Positions 18,766-28,842 are shown, numbered from the stretch's first letter. The stretch is 64,000 bases of DNA from Flaviflexus salsibiostraticola (GCF_003952265.1 NZ_CP034438.1:1798001-1862000); one strand, 5' to 3'. Made by a program: numbers and translations. The notes: generated from the letters alone by a model not told the origin.

Positions 18766-20109
18766 ATGAGCGAATCTGGCGGTTTCGAGCGGACCCCGCC
18801 GCAGAATATTGAGGCTGAGATGTCGGTTCTGGGCGGCATGCTGCTGTCCAAGGATGCGGTCGCGGACGTGACCGAGATTCTCAAGCCCGACGACTTCTAC
18901 AGGCCTTCGCACAGCCTCATCTTCGAGATCATCATGCAGTTCTTCGGCGAGGGCCAGCCCGCGGACGCGGTGACGGTCGGCAGCGAGCTGCAGCGCCGCG
19001 GGGAGCTCGAGCGCGTGGGCGGACTGCCCTACCTCCACTCCCTCGTCGCCTCGGTCCCGACCGCGGCGAACGCCTCCTACTACGCGACGATCGTCCGCGA
19101 GCAGGCCCAGCTCCGCAGTCTTGTCGAAGCGGGGACACGAATCGTCCAGCTCGGCTACTCGACGGATGGCGCTGAGGTCGATCAGCTCGTCAACATGGCG
19201 CAGTCCGAGGTCTACTCGCTCACCGACACGGCCGAGAACCGCGAATACGCCGCCATGGAGGCGATCGTCAATGACCTCGTCGAAACCCTCGAGCACAACG
19301 AGTCGAGGGGAGGGGAGCTCGATGGCATCCCCTCGGGATTCCGCCCCGTCGACGACATGCTCAACGGCTTCCGCGGCGGTCAGATGATCATCGTCGCCGC
19401 CCGCCCCGGCGCCGGCAAGTCAACGTTCGCGATGGACGTGTGCCGTGCCGCCTCCGTCCACAACAACCTGCCGTCTGTCTACTTCTCCCTCGAGATGAAC
19501 AGGACGGAGCTGTCGATGCGCGTGCTCGCGGCCGAGTCCAGCGTGTTCCTCGATCGGATGATCAAGGGGAACATGACGGCCGATGACTGGCGCCGCGTCG
19601 TTGTCGGTCTCGAGCGGATCTCGAAGGCCCCCCTCATCGTCGACGATTCTCCCAACCTGACAATGGCGGAGATCCGGGCCAAGTGCCGCCGGCTCAAGCA
19701 GCAGCACGACATTCAGCTCATCGTCATCGACTACCTCCAGCTGCTCACCTCCGGCGCGAAGCATGTCGAGTCCCGTCAGCAGGAGGTCTCCGACTTCTCT
19801 CGATCGATCAAGCTGCTCGCCAAGGAGCTCAACGTCCCGATCATCGCCGTCGCCCAGCTCAACCGCGACTCCGAGAAGCGCGAGACGAAGAAGCCGATGG
19901 TCTCGGACCTGCGCGAATCCGGCTCGCTCGAGCAGGACGCGGACGTCGTCATCCTTCTCCACCGCGAAGACATGTACAAGTCCCGCGAGGAGCAGCCAAG
20001 TGGACTCGGCGAGGTCATCGTCGGCAAACATCGTGCCGGCCCGGTCGGCTCGATCATGCTGAGCTTCCAGGGCCACTACGCCCGGTTCGTCGAGGCCGCC
20101 GAGATCTAG
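18766..20109 (+). CDS. dnaB: Replicative DNA helicase DnaB
   Basis: Hexameric 5'-3' helicase that unwinds the fork and recruits primase. It has 447 residues from the ATG at 18766, which is supported by AAAAGGAG. The N-terminal domain opens TPPQNIEAEMSVLGGML; the RecA-like domain has Walker A ARPGAGKSTFAMD (about 208-220), YFSLEMNRTELSMR, Walker B IQLIVIDYLQLL and the motif AVAQLNRDSE. DnaB-signature ESGSLEQDADVVILLHRED is complete and no intein is present. A 48-codon upstream extension would run through the DnaA boxes and is rejected. Confidence 0.98.
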   Translation: MSESGGFERTPPQNIEAEMSVLGGMLLSKDAVADVTEILKPDDFYRPSHSLIFEIIMQFFGEGQPADAVTVGSELQRRGELERVGGLPYLHSLVASVPTAANASYYATIVREQAQLRSLVEAGTRIVQLGYSTDGAEVDQLVNMAQSEVYSLTDTAENREYAAMEAIVNDLVETLEHNESRGGELDGIPSGFRPVDDMLNGFRGGQMIIVAARPGAGKSTFAMDVCRAASVHNNLPSVYFSLEMNRTELSMRVLAAESSVFLDRMIKGNMTADDWRRVVVGLERISKAPLIVDDSPNLTMAEIRAKCRRLKQQHDIQLIVIDYLQLLTSGAKHVESRQQEVSDFSRSIKLLAKELNVPIIAVAQLNRDSEKRETKKPMVSDLRESGSLEQDADVVILLHREDMYKSREEQPSGLGEVIVGKHRAGPVGSIMLSFQGHYARFVEAAEI

Positions 20110-20151
20110 GCTCCGCGGAGGGGGATGTCCGAGGCGTCGGGACCCGCACGC

Positions 20152-20724
20152 TCACCCGGGGGTCAACCGTCTCCTCATCGCCCGCCCACCCCAGAGAATG
20201 AGGGCGCCGATCTCGCGAAGGACGGCCCTTGGGCTGGTGGGGTGATGAGCGGCGACTGCCCGGGGGACAAAGCCGAGCGTCCTCGCCATGAGGAGCGCGC
20301 GGGGCAGGTGGTAGGAGGACGTCACGATCGTGACGGGTACACCCTCCAGTGAATACTGGGCGAGCGAGGCTGGATTTGGGGCCTGCTCGAACGGCCGTCC
20401 CGCCCACGCGTCAGGGAAGCCGGGATCCGTGAGAATGGCACGCAGGTGGAGCAGATTCTCCTCGGTCGTCCCCGAGCGGGCCTCTTCGATGAGGACGGAG
20501 CGGGGGATACCATGCTGCTCGAGCAGGGAGGCCATGACGCGGGCCTCCGGCTCGCTGCCATCGCCCCCGCCGAGGCAGAAGACGTAGGGCTCGATGCCAT
20601 GGGCGGCGGCTGATCTCCACTGCGCGGCCGCCGCAGCCACCCGGGAGCGCAGTGCGGGCGAGGCAACCCCGTCCCGCACCGTGCTCCCGAGAACCGCGAT
20701 GATCGGTCTAGTGCGAGTACGCAC
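20152..20724 (-). CDS. YdcF/DUF218-family protein
   Basis: Probable member of the DUF218 (SanA/YdcF) family, proteins with a Rossmann-like fold of poorly known role, sometimes linked to envelope integrity. The 190-residue product shows the typical layout IIAVLGSTV, then FCLGGGDGSEPEARVM, RSGTTEENLLH (the conserved SxxTxEN segment) and VTSSYHLPRALLMA. The GTG start at 20724 lies 17 bases inside the 3' end of pdxK, implying coupling; an earlier in-frame start at 20772 would lie deeper in pdxK. No signal peptide or membrane helix is seen. Confidence 0.85.
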   Translation of the reverse strand: MRTRTRPIIAVLGSTVRDGVASPALRSRVAAAAAQWRSAAAHGIEPYVFCLGGGDGSEPEARVMASLLEQHGIPRSVLIEEARSGTTEENLLHLRAILTDPGFPDAWAGRPFEQAPNPASLAQYSLEGVPVTIVTSSYHLPRALLMARTLGFVPRAVAAHHPTSPRAVLREIGALILWGGRAMRRRLTPG

Positions 20725-21505
20725 CCTGCCACACGGTGTCGTACGGCGGGTGGGCGACGATCCTGTGCTCAATGCCCGCCGTCACCATGTCCTTGGCGAC
20801 CTGCACGGCCTGCTTGAGCTCGGTGCCCTTCGCCAGTTCGGCGGTGATGGCGGCCGCGAGCGTGCATCCCGCGCCGTTGACGCGGTGTTCGCCGACCTTC
20901 GGTGCGCGGTAGATCGTGGCCTCGCTGCCGTCCCACAGGACGTCGATCGCCTCATCGCCCGGAAGGTCGATGCCGCCCTTGACGACGACCGCCTTCGGTC
21001 CGGTGTCGGCGATCCGCTTCGCGGCCTCAATGAGGTCGTCGACCGTCTCGAGGGAATCCATGCCTGCGAGCGTGCGCGCCTCGAAGTGGTTCGGGGTCGT
21101 CACAGTCGCCTGCGAGAGGACCTCGCGGCGCAGCGCGGCATCGGTGTCGAAGGCCTGACCCGGCTCCTGACCCTTGCAGATGAGGACGGGGTCGACGACG
21201 ATGTTCTTCCACGGCTGGGAGCGCAGCCCCTCTGCCACCGTCTCGATGGTGGGAACGGTGCCGAGCATGCCGATCTTCACGGTGTCGAGGTCGAAGGCCG
21301 CAGTGGCGGCAGCGATCTGCTCGGCGATGAGGTCGGCGGGCATCGGCGTGAAGCTGTGGTTCCAGTCGTTGTCGGGATGCAGGGCCACGACGCATGTGAT
21401 CGTGCTGAGTCCGTAGGTGCCCAGCTCGTGGAACGTCCGGAGATCGACCTGGAGGCCGGCGACGCCGGCCGATTCAGATCCTGCGATCGTGTACGCGAAT
21501 GTCAT
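20708..21505 (-). CDS. pdxK: Pyridoxine/pyridoxal/pyridoxamine kinase (ThiD-like PdxK)
   Basis: ATP-dependent kinase that salvages B6 vitamers to the 5'-phosphates. The 265-residue protein is of the ribokinase-fold ThiD-like PdxK type known in Bacillus and Staphylococcus: TIAGSESAGVAGLQ at the N terminus, the PdxK-specific HPDNDWNHS, VDPVLICKG, and the anion-hole/base motif NGAGCTLAAA. A Cys follows the GxGC turn as in B. subtilis PdxK. ATG 21505 has AAAGGA upstream; an earlier frame start at 21523 has none. A ThiD activity is the main alternative. Probably in an operon with the aldo/keto reductase upstream. Confidence 0.9.
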   Translation of the reverse strand: MTFAYTIAGSESAGVAGLQVDLRTFHELGTYGLSTITCVVALHPDNDWNHSFTPMPADLIAEQIAAATAAFDLDTVKIGMLGTVPTIETVAEGLRSQPWKNIVVDPVLICKGQEPGQAFDTDAALRREVLSQATVTTPNHFEARTLAGMDSLETVDDLIEAAKRIADTGPKAVVVKGGIDLPGDEAIDVLWDGSEATIYRAPKVGEHRVNGAGCTLAAAITAELAKGTELKQAVQVAKDMVTAGIEHRIVAHPPYDTVWQGAYSH

Positions 21506-21519
21506 GATGTCCTTTCCGA

Positions 21520-22353
21520 TCACAGCCGATCCATCGTGCGAGGGTTCGAACCCTGTCGGCCCTCCTCGCCACGGTCGAGCGCTGTGATGTTCTCATAATC
21601 CTGCTCGGTGAGCGGTACGTCAAAAATGTCCATATTGGAGATAATGCGCTCGGGTGTGACGGACTTGGGGATGACAACGTCGCCACGGTGGATGTGCCAC
21701 GCGAGGACAACCTGCGCGGGGGTGGCTCCGATCCGCTCCGCGATCCGGGCGATGACGGGGTCACCAAGGGCGGCGCCCCGGCCGAGCGGGGACCACGCCT
21801 GCGTGACGATCCCGGCCTCGGCGTTCTTCCGGCGGGACTCCTCGTTCGTGAAGTAGGGGTGGACCTCGATCTGGTTGACGGCGGGGACGATGTCGCTGCC
21901 GTTCAGAAGGACGTCGATGTGTTCGGGCAGGAAGTTCGAGACGCCGATCGAGGTCGACCTGCCGTCCGCATAGAACTCCTCGAGAACCTTCCACGTCGAC
22001 AGGAAGTCGCCACCGTAGAGGGTCGGCAGGGGCCAGTGGATGAGGAAGAGGTCGACGTAGTCGGTCTGGAGATCCTCGAGGGATTGGGCGAACGAGGAGC
22101 GGGCGGCATCCGCCTCATGATTCGTATTGTTGAGCTTCGTCGTCAGGAAGATCTCGCTCCGGGGAATCCCGGACTGGGCGATGGCCTGACCGACCTCGGC
22201 TTCGTTGCCGTACATCTGGGCCGTGTCGATGTGGCGGTAGCCGGCCTCGAGTGCGAGCGTGACCGCGTGGACCGTGTCGGAGGGTGCGATCTTGTAGGTG
22301 CCGTAGCCGAGCTGGGGGATGGAGTGCCCTGTGTTCATCGTCAATTCAGTCAT
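21520..22353 (-). CDS. Aldo/keto reductase
   Basis: NADPH-dependent oxidoreductase of the AKR superfamily (AKR5-like, 2,5-diketo-D-gluconate reductase branch). The 277-residue protein starts with TMNTGHSIPQLGYGTYKI. The catalytic tetrad is visible: Asp in YRHIDTAQ, Tyr in MYGNEAEVG, Lys in LTTKLNN and His in FLIHWPLP. Cofactor-binding residues occur in PKSVTPERI near the C terminus. Length is standard. It overlaps nothing and ends 14 bases before pdxK on the same strand. Physiological substrate unknown. Confidence 0.94.
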   Translation of the reverse strand: MTELTMNTGHSIPQLGYGTYKIAPSDTVHAVTLALEAGYRHIDTAQMYGNEAEVGQAIAQSGIPRSEIFLTTKLNNTNHEADAARSSFAQSLEDLQTDYVDLFLIHWPLPTLYGGDFLSTWKVLEEFYADGRSTSIGVSNFLPEHIDVLLNGSDIVPAVNQIEVHPYFTNEESRRKNAEAGIVTQAWSPLGRGAALGDPVIARIAERIGATPAQVVLAWHIHRGDVVIPKSVTPERIISNMDIFDVPLTEQDYENITALDRGEEGRQGSNPRTMDRL

Positions 22354-22486
22354 GGCCCCATTCTCTCCCGCCCCGGCCGAATGCGACAGCGCAGAGAAAC
22401 AGCCATCAATCGGACACCGTGCTCACTGAATGAAACTGCAGGTCATTCGTGCGCCACGACCGCATCGCACTTGCTAACTTTGTGTC

Positions 22487-22837
22487 ATGCAGATCATACC
22501 GATCCTTGTCGTCGACGATGTCGAGGAGGCTCTGGACTTCTACACCAGAGCCTTCCGCGCTCGCGTCTACAAGGTCGTCGGCGACATCACGGCGATGCAG
22601 GTGCAGGATCAGGCATTCGGGGTCCGCAGAGGCGATGAGGACGAGCTCGAATCGTCCTGTGACCGAGTCCGCCTCGTCATCGAGACCGCCGCCCCGGAAG
22701 TCCTCCAGGAGGCCGCGCTCAACTTTGGCGCGGAAATCATCGAGCCCGTCGACTACCGTGATTCAGGCGTCCGCGCTGGGCGCTTCATCGACCCGTTTGG
22801 ATTCCAATGGACAACGACAACACCCGTCCCCCGCTAG
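22487..22837 (+). CDS. VOC (glyoxalase/bleomycin-resistance-like) family protein
   Basis: A 116-residue protein with one vicinal-oxygen-chelate repeat: IIPILVVDDVEEALDFYTRAF at the start and a C-terminal VDYRDSGVRAGRFIDPFGFQW, which matches the usual 'D..WG.R.....DP.G..W' ending. A PhnB-like or bleomycin-resistance-like fold is likely. It has few candidate metal ligands (no clear H/E pair), so it might be non-enzymatic. Its 3' end overlaps the next gene by 31 bases in another frame, suggesting an operon. Confidence 0.85.
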   Translation: MQIIPILVVDDVEEALDFYTRAFRARVYKVVGDITAMQVQDQAFGVRRGDEDELESSCDRVRLVIETAAPEVLQEAALNFGAEIIEPVDYRDSGVRAGRFIDPFGFQWTTTTPVPR

Positions 22838-23358
22838 GCGGGGTCTACGACCTCGGATTCGCGACGCTGTCCGTCTTCGTCGACGCCGGCGGCTCCGTCA
22901 TCGCCTCCAGCTTCAAAAGCCTCGACGAGATTGCTGCGGGCCGGCCCTACACACGAGGTGATCTTCCCGAGCATGTTGCACAGGCTCTCGACGCGTGGAG
23001 GGAGGGCTACTTCGAACCGCTCATGGAGGTCCCGGTCCGGATCACCGGGACGCCGCGGCTCATGCAGATGAGGAGCGCACTGCGGAGCGTGCCGGCGGGC
23101 GAGGTCATCACCTACAGCGACCTTGCCGAGAGGGCCGGTCTGCCTGGCCTCTCTCGCCTCGCGGGCCGGGCCTGCTCGGAGAACCCCTGCCTCCTCTTCG
23201 TCCCCTGCCACAGAGTCGTTGCCGCCTCCAACGTCGGCCCGCCCGTCATCGCCGGCTCCTACGCGGGCACCGGCGAGGTCAAGCAACTCCTGCTCGAGCA
23301 CGAAGGAGTGGCCGTGAGGAGTGGCCCCGCCCCGCGCGACGACGCATCCGGCTTCTGA
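22807..23358 (+). CDS. Methylated-DNA--protein-cysteine S-methyltransferase
   Basis: Suicide repair protein that transfers alkyl groups from O6-alkylguanine to its own cysteine. The 183-residue protein has the N-terminal Ada/Ogt-like domain and the C-terminal DNA-binding domain with IPAGEVITYSDLA-like segment (VPAGEVITYSDLAERAG) and the acceptor site PCHRV (Cys134), followed by the V-x-A-S... and GYAGG-like (GSYAGTGEVK) loop and LLEHEG. The Asn hinge is seen in SENP. Overlap with the VOC gene suggests co-expression. Ogt-type is the better match than an Ada fusion. Confidence 0.95.
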   Translation: MDNDNTRPPLGGVYDLGFATLSVFVDAGGSVIASSFKSLDEIAAGRPYTRGDLPEHVAQALDAWREGYFEPLMEVPVRITGTPRLMQMRSALRSVPAGEVITYSDLAERAGLPGLSRLAGRACSENPCLLFVPCHRVVAASNVGPPVIAGSYAGTGEVKQLLLEHEGVAVRSGPAPRDDASGF

Positions 23359-23400
23359 GGCGCGACCGCTCGAGGTGGTGACTCGGGGGATAATCACCCC

Positions 23401-24735
23401 ATGGCACTTGAGACTGACACCTATCGGATCGCAGCGGACACGTTCCTCGACCACCGGATCAGCGTCCCGCTCGACCGGAGCGGAACAATCCCCGGCGGTA
23501 TCACCGTTTTCGCGCGCGAGATCGTGCGCGACGGGGGCGAGAAGGCACCGCGGCTGGTCTTCTTCCAAGGCGGCCCCGGATCGGCGGCGCCCCGCCCCGC
23601 GGCCGTCGGGGGATGGATCGAGTGGGCACTCGGACACTATCGGGTGGTCCTCATCGATCAGCGCGGCACGGGAGCCTCCCACCCAATCGACGCGGCCGTC
23701 ATCGGCGAGCAGGGCGACCCGCAGGCCCAGGCCGATTTTCTCGCCTGCTTCCGAGCGGACTCGATCATTGCCGATGCGGAGGACCTGAGGCACGAGCTTC
23801 AGGGTGACGAGCCGTGGCACGTGCTCGGCCAGTCCTACGGCGGCTTCATCAACACCGCCTATCTCTCCCGTGCGCCCGAGGGCCTCGCGTCGGTCATGAT
23901 CACCGCCGGACTGCCGTCTGTCACGCGGCACGCGATCGAGACCTACCGCCTCACGTGGCCGCTGACGGAGAAGCGCTGCGCGGAGATGTACAGGACATTC
24001 CCCGGGCTTCGGGACCGGGTGTGGGATGTGGCCGTCCATCTTGACGAGCACGACGAGCGCCTCGTGACGGGCGAACGGCTGAGCGCGGCTCGCATGCGCA
24101 TGCTCGGACTGCTCCTCGGCTACTCTTACGGCCCTCAGTCCCTCCACTTCATGTTCGCCGACCCGTTCGTCACCGTCCGGGGCGAGAAGCGGCTGAACTC
24201 CCGATTCCTCATCGAGGCCTCCGAGCACCTGTCATTCGCCGCCAATCCCATCTACGGAGTGCTCCACGAGTCGATCTACGCAGGCACCGCGGCTGGCCCC
24301 ACCGACTGGGCTGCGCACCGTGCCCGCAGCGAATTCCCCCAATTCGCGCTCCCGGGCACGCCCGACTCGCCCTTCTCCACCGAAAGAGAGGTGCAGGACG
24401 CCGGAACCGACCTTCTCTTCTCGGGTGAGCACGTATTCCCGTGGCAGATGCGCGAGGATCCGGCCCTCGCCCCGCTCGCCGAGGCGGCGCACCTTGTCGC
24501 GGCTCGCCCGTTCGACTCCCTCTACGACCTCGATGTGCTCGCGGAGAATACGGTCCCCGCCTCCGGCTGGATCTATTGGGACGACATGTTCGTTCCTGCA
24601 GCGCTCTCCCTCGAGACTGCGGAACAGATCCGGGGATTCCAGCCCATCATCACGAACGACTATCACCACGACGGGCTCAGGGCCGATGGCGCGAAGCTGC
24701 TCGAGAGAATGCACGTGCTCAACTCACGGACCTGA
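23401..24735 (+). CDS. Alpha/beta hydrolase, S33 proline-iminopeptidase-like
   Basis: Predicted cytosolic aminopeptidase releasing N-terminal Pro. The 444-residue protein contains the oxyanion-side motif FFQGGPGS (the family HGGPG with Gln for His), LIDQRGTGAS, and the nucleophile elbow GQSYGG with Ser145. Candidate acid and base residues lie near the C terminus (DDMFVPAAL and DYHHDGLR). Length suits the larger proline iminopeptidase group. It begins 42 bases after the MGMT gene and stands alone afterwards. Substrate is inferred from the family only. Confidence 0.9.
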   Translation: MALETDTYRIAADTFLDHRISVPLDRSGTIPGGITVFAREIVRDGGEKAPRLVFFQGGPGSAAPRPAAVGGWIEWALGHYRVVLIDQRGTGASHPIDAAVIGEQGDPQAQADFLACFRADSIIADAEDLRHELQGDEPWHVLGQSYGGFINTAYLSRAPEGLASVMITAGLPSVTRHAIETYRLTWPLTEKRCAEMYRTFPGLRDRVWDVAVHLDEHDERLVTGERLSAARMRMLGLLLGYSYGPQSLHFMFADPFVTVRGEKRLNSRFLIEASEHLSFAANPIYGVLHESIYAGTAAGPTDWAAHRARSEFPQFALPGTPDSPFSTEREVQDAGTDLLFSGEHVFPWQMREDPALAPLAEAAHLVAARPFDSLYDLDVLAENTVPASGWIYWDDMFVPAALSLETAEQIRGFQPIITNDYHHDGLRADGAKLLERMHVLNSRT

Positions 24736-24869
24736 TGATTTCGTGTCGTTCGGCGGGGCGAGTGTCGCCTCGCCTGGTGACGCCGTCGCGTGAATCACGG
24801 CGAAGGGCAGTCAAACTGTGTTGGACTTCTACAGTGAGAACACGACGCGCACAGAAGGGCGACTAGACG

Positions 24870-25709
24870 ATGGCACCGACGATCCCTCAACCGGTGGTCG
24901 ACCGGCTGGCCCTCGACGTTCCCGCTGACCTGGCTCCCGACGGCCGACCTGCCTACGTGGGTGAAGCCGGCGGTATCGAGGCATATCGCTGGGGCAGCCT
25001 CCTCATGCGGCTGCCGACGTCGGATGAGGCCGTGAACTCGATCGAGAATGAGAGCCGATGGCTCGAGGAGGCGACGGCCGGACTCGTCCGGGCGGGTATC
25101 AGCGCGCCGATCCCCCGATACCGGGGCAGCCCGAGCGCTGCTTTCACCCGCCCCTGGCTGCTCGTCGCCGTCGACGGAGAGCCGCTTCCCACCGTCCCGG
25201 TGGATGACCGGGGGCGGATCGCTCGCGACCTGGCGGTCGGGCTCGCCGCGCTCCACGCGAAGGCCCCAGCCGCCGCTCCGGCGGTGGCTTCGCTGAACGC
25301 AATGGCGGAGGCCCTCGAGGAGGCCGTGGCCGGAAATCCGCAGGCCGACCGACTGCGAGCTCTCTTCGCCAGGGGAGTCGAGGCGGACCCTTGGGAGGGG
25401 GAGCCCGTCTGGTGCCACGCCCGCCTCGACCCGGGCAGTCTGCTGACAGCGGGAGGGCGGCTCGTCGGCGTCGGCTTCACCGGCATCGGCCGCGGCGACC
25501 CGGCAGTCGACTATGCGATCTTCCATCTCGGTTTCACAGCCCAGCAGAGAGCGGATGCCCGCGTCATCCTCCGCGCCCTCGGCGCAGCCGACGATGGGGC
25601 GCTGTGGACGCGGGCGGAGGGATGGGCGGCCTACAGAGCGGCGAGTCTCGTCGCGTCTGGTGAGCCGCTGGCGCGCGACTACGTGGACCTACTCCTCGCC
25701 GACAGCTGA
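24870..25709 (+). CDS. APH-fold phosphotransferase-like protein with degenerate active site
   Basis: A 279-residue protein with the aminoglycoside phosphotransferase/choline kinase fold layout. The region AYRWGSLLMRLP corresponds to the ATP-binding lobe, LHAKAP to the helix before the catalytic loop, and CHARLDPGSLL (around H183) to the family motif HGDLHPGNLL. The catalytic Asp is Arg185 and the metal-binding Asn is Ser190. The DFG-like metal site reads GVGFTGIG, without Asp. DPAVDYA is retained. It therefore looks like a pseudokinase. It stands alone with 134 bases upstream; role unknown. Confidence 0.78.
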   Translation: MAPTIPQPVVDRLALDVPADLAPDGRPAYVGEAGGIEAYRWGSLLMRLPTSDEAVNSIENESRWLEEATAGLVRAGISAPIPRYRGSPSAAFTRPWLLVAVDGEPLPTVPVDDRGRIARDLAVGLAALHAKAPAAAPAVASLNAMAEALEEAVAGNPQADRLRALFARGVEADPWEGEPVWCHARLDPGSLLTAGGRLVGVGFTGIGRGDPAVDYAIFHLGFTAQQRADARVILRALGAADDGALWTRAEGWAAYRAASLVASGEPLARDYVDLLLADS

Positions 25710-25822
25710 GCGAAGGGCGCGGGCGGGGAGAGGACTGCCCCCGGGGGAGAAATCTGCCCCCCGGGCAGTGGCTGATACCACCGACACCCCATCGGGACCG
25801 AGGGGCGTCGTAAACTGGAGGA

Positions 25823-28800
25823 ATGGCTGAAAACCTGTCCCACCATGCGCGGGATCTCTCGGATGAGGATCTGGAGGAGATCTTCGACGTCCGGACGATC
25901 GAGCGCGGACGCGGCTACAGTCGTGACGGCCGCGTCGAGTCGATCTCGGACGACGACCAGATCGTCGCCCGAGTTCGGGGGAATGGCCGAAGCTACCTCG
26001 TCGTCATCGAAGACCTCGACCCGTTCGAGGGGCAGTGCACGTGCCCGGTCGGCCACCTGTGCAAGCACATGGTCGCGACGCTCCTCGTGCTCGGGGCAGG
26101 GGGTGACATGGGCTGGCGTGGCCTCCTCACCGCCATCACGGCCCAGCGTAGGCCCAATGGGATCAGCCTCGGACTCGGCCTCGGTACCCGACATGACGGT
26201 GTCCCGCTCACCCCTTACCGCAGGTCGGGAGAGCACTGGGTGAAGCTGCCCTGGCCTGACCTCATGAACAGCAGCTGGCAGTCGACGACGGACGGTCTGA
26301 ATGGCGAGCAGGTCGCCGTGCTGCGCCACCTCCATCGCACCGCCCGGCGCACCCGCCCCTGGAACTCGCCGTCCGACATACTCCTGTCGGACCTCGGTGC
26401 CGAGGCAGTCTCCTTCCTGCGGCAGGTCGCCAGTTCGGGGATGACGGTGCTCGACCCGGACATGCAGGCCGTCGAGCTGGCGGACGACGCGTGGCATGTG
26501 CGGCTTGAGATTGAGGGTGAGACCGACCTGACGGCGCGGCCGGTGGCGGCCCGCCCCGATGGGATCCGCGCCTACGCCCTTCCGGGCGTCGTCCCCGCGA
26601 TTGCCCTGTCCCAGGGCCGGATCGCCCCCGTCGACACGGCCGTGCCCACGCAGATCCATTCGATGATCGCGGCGAAGAGCAGCATCCACGTGGACGATGC
26701 GGACAGGCTCGAGTTCGAGGCCGACTTCATTCCTGCACTCGGCGGCGTCGAGCTGCACTCGCCGGACGGCTCGTTCAGCCCGACAGAGTTCACTGAGCCG
26801 AGGCTCCATCTCCACGTAACGAGGGCGGGGCCCGCGTTTCGGCTGGAGTGGCGTCAGGCGAGGAGGGCAGCCGGCCATGCGGAGCCCCTCATCACCGACC
26901 TCGGTGTGCGGCTCGACGAGGACGCCGCCATCGTCGATACCTTCTGGAGGGAGGCGGGCCTACCATCGCAGGGTGCGATCCCGGCCCCACGGCAGATCGG
27001 TCCCGAGCATCTCGGCGCCTTCCGAGAGGTCTTCGTCCCCGCGCTCGAAGAGCACGGCATCGGCGTCACCTTCGGAGAGCGGGGCGACATCACCTTCGTC
27101 AACTCTGCCCCGAGCTCAAGGTCAATGCGGCGAGCGAGCGGGATTGGCTCGACCTCGCCCTGACGGTCGAAGTCGAGGGTCACAGTGTGCCCCTTCCCGT
27201 CCTCTATGCGGCCCTGGTGGGCGGTCAGCCCTACCTCGAGTTCGGCGATATCCTCATCAAACTCGGCGCCGAGTTCGATCAGCTGCGGGCCCTGCTCCGA
27301 GAGGCGGCGATGCTCGGACGGATTAGGGGCAAGACGATCAGCGTTCCCACCCCGCAGGCGCATGCACTGAGTCTGCCGGATGACCTGCTTGAGGGAATTC
27401 TCGCCGACAGGCTCAGCCGTCTCGATCGACTGGCTGAGCCCGTCGCTGTCCCGCAGGGACTGGAGGGCACGCTCCGTCCCTATCAGGTGTCGGGATTCTC
27501 GTGGCTGGCCCGACTCGCGGAGGCGAGATACGGCGGGATTCTCGCGGACGATATGGGGCTGGGCAAGACCATCCAGATCCTCGCCGCCCTCGCCCACCTC
27601 AAAGAGACGGAACAGCTGGCCGGGCCGGTCCTCATCGTCGCACCCACCTCCGTCGTCTCGACGTGGGCGAACGAGGCCGCCCGCTTCACGCCCGGACTGA
27701 CCGTGAGGACGGTCGATGCGACGAGGAAGAAGCGCCGTATCGGCCTGGCTGAGATGGCGGGCGCGGACATCATCGTCACGTCCTATACGCTTCTGCGGCT
27801 CGAGGGCGACGAGTACGGCGACATTCAATGGACGGGACTCGTGCTCGACGAGGCGCAGGCTGTCAAGAACCCCCGGACCGTCGGCTACCGGGCGATCATG
27901 TCGCTCGATCGGGAGTGGGCCTTCGCGGTGACCGGCACCCCGGTCGAGAACACCATCGGGGACCTGGCGGCGCTCTTCGCCCTTGTCAGCCCGGGGCTGC
28001 TGCCCGGCTCGGAGCGGTTCGCGGAGAAGTTCCGGCGTCCGATTGAGAGGACGGGGGACCCTGCTGCTCGCGCACTTCTCCGGAAGCTCACAAAGCCGTT
28101 CCTTATGCGGCGCCGCAAGGACGATGTCGCGCGAGACCTGCCCGAGAAGGTGTCGACAGTTCTAACGGTACCGATGGATGAAGCGCACGAGAGGCGCTAC
28201 ATCAAGCAGCTGGAGAGGGAGCGTCAGGAGGTCCTCGGCCTCATCCGGGACCCTGACGGCAATCGGATCTCCATCCTCGCCTCGCTCACCCGCCTGCGGC
28301 GCCTCGCCATCGACCCTGGACTGCTCGAGGCGCGGAAGACACCGGCGGCGAAGACTGAGGTGCTCATGGAGCACCTGCAGTCGCTCCTGCCCTCGGGGCA
28401 CCAGGTTCTCGTCTTCTCCCAGTTCACGAGCTACCTCGCCCGGATCGCCGAACAGCTCGAGAAGGAGAAGATCCCCTACGCCTACCTTGACGGTGCGACC
28501 CGCAACCGGGACCGGGCGATCGACTCCTTCAAGTCCGGGCAGAATCCGGTCTTCCTCATCTCCCTCAAGGCGGGCGGTGTCGGACTCACCCTCATCGAGG
28601 CCGACTACGTGTTCGTCATGGACCCGTGGTGGAACCCGGCCGCCGAGGAGCAGGCGATCGACCGCGCCCACCGTATCGGCCAGGACAAGCACGTCCACGT
28701 CTACCGGCTGGCTTCAGCCGGCACAATCGAGGAGAAGGTTCTCGCCCTGCAGGAGCGCAAGCGAAAGCTCGCCGGATTCATCGACGAGGGTGCTGGTTCC

Positions 28801-28842
28801 CAGATCAGCGCCGACGACATTCGGGCGCTTCTCGAGGCGTAG
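25823..28842 (+). pseudogene. SNF2-family helicase with SWIM zinc finger, disrupted by a frameshift
   Basis: Superfamily 2 DNA translocase of the bacterial SNF2 (HepA/YqhH-like) type. Reading frame A runs from ATG 25823 to about 27111 and holds a SWIM finger CTCPVGHLCKH. Frame B continues to 28842 with Walker A DDMGLGKTIQ, the DEAQ box, GTPVEN, SLKAGGVGLTL and DRAHRIGQ. The two parts fit together as one protein of about 1006 residues if one base is added in the C run at 27108-27111 (...NSA/PELKV...). Frame A would otherwise end at 27163. A sequencing error, recent mutation or programmed shift are all possible; both halves still look conserved, so decay is recent at most. Confidence 0.85.

Noticed and set aside
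25710..25822. GC-rich repeats CTGCCCC...GGGCAG before the SNF2 gene as a terminator
   Set aside because: Pairing is irregular and several registers are possible; not strong enough for a feature call.
27101..27120. Programmed -1 frameshift in the SNF2 gene
   Set aside because: No clear X-XXY-YYZ slippery heptamer or downstream pseudoknot was identified, and a single-base C loss explains the data more simply; kept only as an alternative.
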